10,015 nucleotides of DNA, from the NCBI GenBank assembly GCA_964443055.1, contig CAYUBT010000097.1, forward strand, positions 1 through 10,015, in the 5' to 3' direction. Both the position numbers and the translations under genes were made by a program. The DNA is from JADYZU01 sp964443055 (lineage in GTDB: Bacteria > Pseudomonadota > Alphaproteobacteria > Rhodobacterales > Rhodobacteraceae). The notes beneath the pieces are model-generated. The model had not been told where the DNA came from and searched no databases. It saw only the letters and a list, made by a program, of their open reading frames with translations. Position 1 is the stretch's first letter. Each line of letters starts with the position of its first letter. Below, piece by piece: positions 6,382 through 10,015 of this stretch.

Positions 6382-6990
6382 ATGAACCAGACCCGCGCGA
6401 TCAATCCGTTCCTGAAACAGGCGCTGGAACTGGGGCCGACGATCCTGTTCTTCGTCCTCTACATGTGGATCAAGGACGAGACCTATGCCTTTGCAGGTCG
6501 AGAATATTCCGGTTTCATCGTCGCCACCGTGGTGCTGATCCCGGTGCTTCTTGCCGCCATCGCCGTGCTCTGGGCGCTGACGCGGAAACTGTCGCGTATC
6601 CAGATCGTCACCGGGGTGATGGTGGTGTTCTTCGGCGGGCTCACCGCGATCTTCAACGACGCCACCTTCTTCAAGATGAAGACCACCGCCGTCTACGGAT
6701 TGTTCGCCGTGTTGCTGGGCATCGGCCTCCTGCGCGGGCAGAGCTGGCTGGAATGGGTCATGGGCGAGATGCTGCCGATGGAGCGCGAGGGCTGGCTGAA
6801 GCTCACCCGCCGCCTCGCGCTGATGTTCGCGGCCATGGCCGTGGCCAACGAGATCATCTGGCGGACCCAGTCCGAGGCCACCTGGGTCACGCTCGAGACC
6901 TTCGCCTTCCCGGTGGCACTGTTCCTGTTCCTCTGGGGGCAGATCATCGCCCTGCAGAAATATCTGATCGAGCCGGAGGGGGAGGGCTGA
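6382..6990 (+). CDS. yciB: Inner-membrane protein YciB (septation protein A / IspZ family)
   Basis: This 202-residue polytopic inner-membrane protein matches the YciB/IspA family, linked in other bacteria to septation and cell-envelope synthesis; its biochemical role is unsettled. Family landmarks are LELGPTILFFVLY (15-27), GGLTAIFNDATFFKMK (85-100), the WL..L.RRLAL.FA stretch near 138-150, and AVANEIIWR (153-161). Hydrophobic segments lie at about 17-31, 44-66, 73-91, 102-117, 143-160 and 172-193. GAGGAG at 6371-6376 overlaps the ftsY stop codon and sits five bases before the ATG at 6382, which favours this start over the in-frame GTG at 6376. The overlap of ribosome site and stop suggests translational coupling to ftsY. 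The protein ends with a short acidic tail, EPEGEG. Confidence 0.92.
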   Translation: MNQTRAINPFLKQALELGPTILFFVLYMWIKDETYAFAGREYSGFIVATVVLIPVLLAAIAVLWALTRKLSRIQIVTGVMVVFFGGLTAIFNDATFFKMKTTAVYGLFAVLLGIGLLRGQSWLEWVMGEMLPMEREGWLKLTRRLALMFAAMAVANEIIWRTQSEATWVTLETFAFPVALFLFLWGQIIALQKYLIEPEGEG

Positions 6991-7013
6991 GGTCCCCCGT
7001 CACCGCGGGTCGG

Positions 7014-7042
7014 CCCGGAATCACAACCCCGGGAATCACAAG
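7014..7042 (+). repeat. Near-tandem 14/15-base duplication
   Basis: CCCGGAATCACAAC (7014-7027) is followed at once by CCCGGGAATCACAAG (7028-7042). The second unit differs by one extra G and the last base. The ten-base core GGAATCACAA is identical in both. It lies 24 bases after the yciB stop. No function is apparent; slippage duplication is the simplest origin. Confidence 0.5.
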
Positions 7043-7060
7043 CTCCATCATGTCACAAAC

Positions 7061-7093
7061 CCGGTCATTGCGAGCGCCAGCGAAGCAACCCGG
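7061..7093. repeat. Interspersed palindromic repeat (TCATTGCGAG...GCGAAGCAA type)
   Basis: The segment reads CCGGTCATTGCGAGCGCC then AGCGAAGCAACCCGG. Its ends pair (CCGG with CCGG, TTGC with GCAA), giving an imperfect hairpin. The reverse complement contains TTGCTTCGCTGGCGCTCGCA, a phrase I recognise as part of a non-coding repeat scattered through many proteobacterial genomes. Seven-base inverted arms GGGAATC (7031-7037) and GATTCCC (7093-7099) lie outside it and may mark the element's edges. It is a single copy in this window. It could act as a transcript end or processing site after yciB. Confidence 0.6.
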
Positions 7094-7162
7094 ATTCCCC
7101 ACGTCACTGGCCTGCCGCGTCGGCTGACGCCTCCCCTCAATGATGGGGGCCCGCTTCTGCGA

Positions 7163-7204
7163 CAACCGCGCGCGGTTGCCATCTGCTGCGCTGCGTAATA
7201 TTTC
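7163..7204 (+). promoter_or_regulatory. 16-bp perfect palindrome overlapping a candidate promoter
   Basis: CAACCGCGCGCGGTTG (7163-7178) is a perfect 16-bp palindrome. Its right end overlaps TTGCCA (7176-7181), a candidate -35. TATTTC (7199-7204) lies 17 bases further on as a weak -10; TAATAT (7196-7201) is closer to consensus but leaves only 14 bases. The downstream gene starts at 7256. A dimeric regulator bound here would control that promoter, but the palindrome could equally be a chance G+C structure. Confidence 0.35.
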
Positions 7205-7255
7205 AATTCACTGATGCATATCCCCGGGCAGGCCCGGACAGATCAGGAGATTCCG

Positions 7256-7594
7256 ATGGACTGGAAAGCCACCCTTGCGGACACGACCGCGCAGATCATG
7301 ACCTACCGCAAGGCCGAGCCCGAGGGGGCGGCGGGCTTCACCGCGATGTCCACGGCGGCGATGAAGGAGGGCGCGGTCTCCACGCTCAACAAGGAGCTGA
7401 TCTGCATCGGGATCGGCATCACGCAGCGTTGCCTCGACTGTATCGGCTACCATGTGAAGGCCGCGATCCGCCTTGGTGCCACGCGCGGGCAGATTGCCGA
7501 GGTGGCCAGCGTCGCCACCTATATGGGCGGCGGGCCGGCGCATATGTATGCGGTGCGCGCGCTCGAGGCGTTCGACCAGTTCGAGCGCCGGTAG
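7256..7594 (+). CDS. Carboxymuconolactone decarboxylase / AhpD-like family protein
   Basis: This 112-residue protein fits the single-domain CMD family (about 100-130 residues), all-helical proteins that usually assemble as trimers or hexamers. RCLDCIGYHVKAAIRLGAT (58-76) contains CxxCxxxH (Cys59, Cys62, His66), the redox-active motif of AhpD-type alkylhydroperoxidases. True gamma-carboxymuconolactone decarboxylases of the aromatic pathway lack the paired cysteines, so a thiol-based peroxide or disulfide function is more likely. An unassigned family function is possible. The ATG at 7256 has AGGAG at 7245-7249, six bases upstream. An in-frame ATG at 7214 would add fourteen residues but has no comparable site. 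No aromatic degradation genes adjoin. It converges on cysE with four bases between the stop codons, so the two transcripts must overlap at their 3' ends. Confidence 0.9.
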   Translation: MDWKATLADTTAQIMTYRKAEPEGAAGFTAMSTAAMKEGAVSTLNKELICIGIGITQRCLDCIGYHVKAAIRLGATRGQIAEVASVATYMGGGPAHMYAVRALEAFDQFERR

Positions 7595-7598
7595 GCCG

Positions 7599-8408
7599 TC
7601 AGCCCTCGGGCAGCATCTGGTTCATGCTCTGCGAAGGATGCGGACAGTCCACCTGGCCCACGACTTTGGCGGGAACCCCCGCCACGGTCGACCTCGGTGG
7701 CACATCGGCCAGAACCACCGACCCGGCGGCGATCTTCGAATTGTCGCCCACGCGGATATTGCCGAGCACCTTGGCCCCCGCGCCAACCATCACGCCATTG
7801 CCGATCTTGGGATGCCGGTCACCGTCTTCCTTGCCGGTGCCGCCAAGCGTGACGGAGTGGAGCATCGAGACATCGTCTCCGACCACCGCCGTCTCGCCGA
7901 TCACCACCGAATGCGCATGGTCAACCATCAGCCCCTTGCCGATTCGTGCGCCGGGGTGAATGTCGACGCCGAAGACCTCGGAGATGCGCATCTGCACGAA
8001 CCAGGCAAGATCCCTGCGTCCCTCGGTCCAGAGCCAGTGGCCGATCCGGTAGGCCTGCACCGCCTGGAAGCCCTTGAAGAACAGCAGCGGCTGCAGATAA
8101 CGATCGCAGGCCGGATCGCGGTCGTAGATCGCGGTGACATCGGCGCGCGCGGCGCTGGAGATGGAGAGGTCGGTAGCCAGGGCCTCGTCCCCGATCTCGC
8201 GGAGAATCTGTTCGCTCATCTCGGCCGAGGCGAGCTTGGCGGCGAAGCGGTAGGCCAGCGCACTTTCGAATGAGTCGTGGTGCAGGATGCTAGAATGGAT
8301 GAGCCCGCCCATGAGCGGCTCATCGATGACGGCCTGTTCGGCCTCGTTGCGGATGCGGCTCCAGACCGGATCATATTCGGTGATGGTCTGGTGGCGGGCG
8401 ATGACCAT
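7599..8408 (-). CDS. cysE: Serine O-acetyltransferase
   Basis: CysE transfers acetyl from acetyl-CoA to L-serine, giving O-acetylserine, the carbon skeleton for cysteine; it is normally feedback-inhibited by cysteine and forms a complex with CysK. The 269-residue protein has an N-terminal helical domain (about 10-140) and a left-handed beta-helix of hexapeptide repeats (about 147-245). Active-site residues by comparison with E. coli CysE are Asp149 (FGVDIHP), His164 (VDHAHS) and His199 (GDRHPKIG). VTLGGTGKEDGDRHP and AAGSVVL..VPP..T.AGVPAKVVG are classic signatures. I prefer the ATG at 8408 because AAGGAG lies seven bases upstream on the minus strand. The ATG two codons earlier (8414) sits against that site, and a longer frame to 8504 is unsupported. 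It lies 110 bases downstream of the GTA gene on the same strand. Confidence 0.95.
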   Translation of the reverse strand: MVIARHQTITEYDPVWSRIRNEAEQAVIDEPLMGGLIHSSILHHDSFESALAYRFAAKLASAEMSEQILREIGDEALATDLSISSAARADVTAIYDRDPACDRYLQPLLFFKGFQAVQAYRIGHWLWTEGRRDLAWFVQMRISEVFGVDIHPGARIGKGLMVDHAHSVVIGETAVVGDDVSMLHSVTLGGTGKEDGDRHPKIGNGVMVGAGAKVLGNIRVGDNSKIAAGSVVLADVPPRSTVAGVPAKVVGQVDCPHPSQSMNQMLPEG

Positions 8409-8439
8409 GGGCATTCTCCTTCGCTTCCCCCAAGGTAAT

Positions 8440-8503
8440 GCAGGAGCGCCTGCGGTTCCAGTCACCTTCCAACCCCGCCTTGCTGCCGCCCGCGATGGCG
8501 GCA
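8440..8503 (-). other. Two stem-loops between the GTA gene and cysE
   Basis: TGCCGCC (8484-8490) pairs with GGCGGCA (8497-8503) around CGCGAT, just downstream of the GTA stop on the minus strand. An alternative pairing, GCGATG (8492-8497) with CATCGC (8502-8507), competes with it. GCAGG (8440-8444) pairs with CCTGC (8449-8453) around AGCG, closer to cysE. None is followed by a T-run on the minus strand. They may slow or end GTA transcription, or form a leader for cysE. Confidence 0.3.
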
Positions 8504-8518
8504 TCGCCCGTGATTCGG

Positions 8519-10015
8519 TCAGGGCAGGGCGATCCGGGCAAACGGGCCGGGGCCCCAGGCTGCCGAGACCTGCGCGACCTGGGCCATCCGCTCCCCCGCC
8601 GTGCCGTCCTCGGCCTGCATCGCATCCGTATACAGGAACCCGGGCGCATCGAGCATCACCTCGCGCCGCGTCGTGCCATTGACCCTGATGCGCAGAAGAT
8701 AGCTTTCGCTGGCCTCGCCAAGCGGAATGTCCGGCCCCGTCCAGAGATCGCCGTCAATGCGGCTGCGGCGAATCCAGCGCAGCCGGAGACCTTCCGGCCC
8801 GGGCGCGGCGCGCAGATGGGCGGGCGCATAGGGGCGCAACCCCGCGCCCGCGAAGGCGATCTCGCGTTCTGACCAGGTCGGATCACCCGGCGGTCGTGTG
8901 GCAGGCCCCCAGCGATAGCGCCGCGCCACGCCCAGATGTGCGCGCGGCAGGACCAACTCGTGCAGGGCCCCGTCGATCAGGACGAAGCGAGAGCCCGCGG
9001 GCCAGTCCGCGGGCATGATGCCGTCCGTCCCCGCCTGTCCGCGCAGCCGCAGCCGCAGTTCCCATGTGCGGGGCGCGACGAGTTCGGCCTCCTGAAACTG
9101 GAACAGTTCCCATCTGTCCGCCGACCCGTCGCCGATGGCCGCCAGATTGGCCCCGGCCAGCAGCGCGGCCGGTCCGACCGATGCCAGTTCCCCCGACAAG
9201 AGCCGCACCCTCAGTGCCGGGCCGCGGTCCTGGCAGCCCGGACGTGCGGCAAACAGAGGTGTCTCGGTCACACCGGTCACCGCCGCGCGCTGCGCGATCA
9301 GTTCGGGTGCAGCCGCCCCCGCGCCCGACCAGAGCGCCACCCGCCCCGGCCAGGGCCGAGCGGCCAGCGCGACATGAGGCGTGTGCTCCTGCGCGGCACC
9401 CGGCAGGCGCGGCAGGTCCATGAACAGTGCCTCGACGGGAACAGCGGTGGCCTGCGTCACCGTCGGCAGGCTGTCGTCATCATGATCGGGCGGGAAATAG
9501 GCTTCGGGCTCGACCCTCACCGCCTCGACCTTGCGCGCAAGCCCGTCCTCGATCCGGTCGATCCGCCAGCGCGCCTCCGCATTCCCGATCCGCACCACAT
9601 CGCCGGGGCCGAGCGCGGCCTGCGACGGGGGCAGCGTGAACATGGCCGCATCGCGTGCCACCCGCGTCTCGATCAGCCAGCGTTCGGTGATCTGCCGTGC
9701 CTCGCCCCGCGTGAGCATCAGCGGAATCTCACGTCCCGCAACCGTCGTCGTGCCCTCATCCGCGAGCACCGCCTCGGCGCCGACGCTGGCGTGATCGCCG
9801 CCCTCCTCGATATGCAGGAGCCGCACCCGCCCCGCAAGTTCCGGCTCGGCCTCGCGGATCAGCAGCGGCGGGCCGTCCTCAGCCACCAGCGCGGCCTCGT
9901 CCACCACCGCCGTAACCCGCCCCGAGCGACTGGCGAAGCGCAACACCCCGTCACGCTCCACCGCGTCGAAGCCGAAGGCGAGCATCAGGGGCTGCAGCAT
10001 CGCCCGCGCACTGTC
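8519..10015 (-). CDS. Gene transfer agent baseplate/tail-tip protein, gp15 family (C-terminal part)
   Basis: The last 498 residues of a larger protein are visible; the frame is open to the right edge, so the start lies outside. The sequence matches the C-terminal part of the Rhodobacter capsulatus GTA gp15 (Rcc01698, the large baseplate protein called megatron), about 1300 residues in full. GTAs are phage-like particles that carry random host DNA between cells, and this protein forms the tail tip that meets the recipient envelope. The first 170 or so visible residues contain RQITERWLIETRVARDAAMF and TLPPSQAALGPGDVVRIG, typical of the phage tail domain. A beta-rich middle region follows. A probable fibronectin-III-like segment with APAHLRA, LRLRWIRRSRIDGDLW and SYLLRIRVNG closes the protein. 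I see no frameshift or internal stop. cysE downstream agrees with the known GTA cluster boundary. A related siphophage host-specificity protein is the alternative. Confidence 0.88.
   Translation of the reverse strand, partial: DSARAMLQPLMLAFGFDAVERDGVLRFASRSGRVTAVVDEAALVAEDGPPLLIREAEPELAGRVRLLHIEEGGDHASVGAEAVLADEGTTTVAGREIPLMLTRGEARQITERWLIETRVARDAAMFTLPPSQAALGPGDVVRIGNAEARWRIDRIEDGLARKVEAVRVEPEAYFPPDHDDDSLPTVTQATAVPVEALFMDLPRLPGAAQEHTPHVALAARPWPGRVALWSGAGAAAPELIAQRAAVTGVTETPLFAARPGCQDRGPALRVRLLSGELASVGPAALLAGANLAAIGDGSADRWELFQFQEAELVAPRTWELRLRLRGQAGTDGIMPADWPAGSRFVLIDGALHELVLPRAHLGVARRYRWGPATRPPGDPTWSEREIAFAGAGLRPYAPAHLRAAPGPEGLRLRWIRRSRIDGDLWTGPDIPLGEASESYLLRIRVNGTTRREVMLDAPGFLYTDAMQAEDGTAGERMAQVAQVSAAWGPGPFARIALP

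Noticed and set aside
7256..7594. Annotation as gamma-carboxymuconolactone decarboxylase of the beta-ketoadipate pathway
   Set aside because: The CxxCxxxH motif is that of AhpD-type redox members, and no pca genes are nearby.
8409..8504. Longer cysE start giving 301 residues
   Set aside because: The extra 32 residues have no family counterpart, and AAGGAG sits seven bases before the ATG at 8408.

Overview
The window is GC-rich chromosomal DNA from an alphaproteobacterium, almost certainly of the Rhodobacteraceae/Rhodobacterales. This rests on four points: the right edge carries the 3' end of a gene transfer agent (GTA) tail-tip gene next to a serine acetyltransferase gene, an arrangement I recall from Rhodobacter capsulatus and relatives; ftsY is followed directly by yciB; the codons are strongly GC-biased at third positions; and there are short hairpin repeats of a kind common in this family. 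I cannot name the genus. Coding density is high, no gap between genes exceeds 300 bases, and I see no tRNA, rRNA, CRISPR array, insertion sequence or integrase.

Layout, left to right. A short leader with a hairpin repeat precedes cimA (+, citramalate synthase, isoleucine pathway). Next comes a squalene/phytoene-synthase-fold protein (+) that lacks the Asp-rich catalytic motifs and resembles the mitochondrial complex I assembly factor NDUFAF6. It converges, across a bulged hairpin, on an MFS transporter gene (-). The MFS gene diverges from an AlkA-type DNA-3-methyladenine glycosylase (+), which is followed by a small serine carboxylesterase (+). A second copy of the first hairpin repeat, inverted, separates the esterase from ftsY (+, signal recognition particle receptor) and yciB (+, inner-membrane septation/envelope protein), which are tightly coupled. 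A 265-base intergenic stretch holds a small near-tandem repeat, an interspersed palindromic repeat and a 16-bp perfect palindrome. It leads to a small carboxymuconolactone-decarboxylase/AhpD-like protein (+), which converges with only 4 bases to spare on cysE (-, serine O-acetyltransferase). Upstream of cysE on the same strand is the C-terminal part of the GTA baseplate protein gp15, running off the right edge.

Most of this is housekeeping: branched-chain amino acid and cysteine synthesis, protein targeting, base-excision repair. No multi-gene novel system is visible. The points most worth following up are the NDUFAF6-like protein, the GTA/cysE junction, and the palindromic elements between genes.
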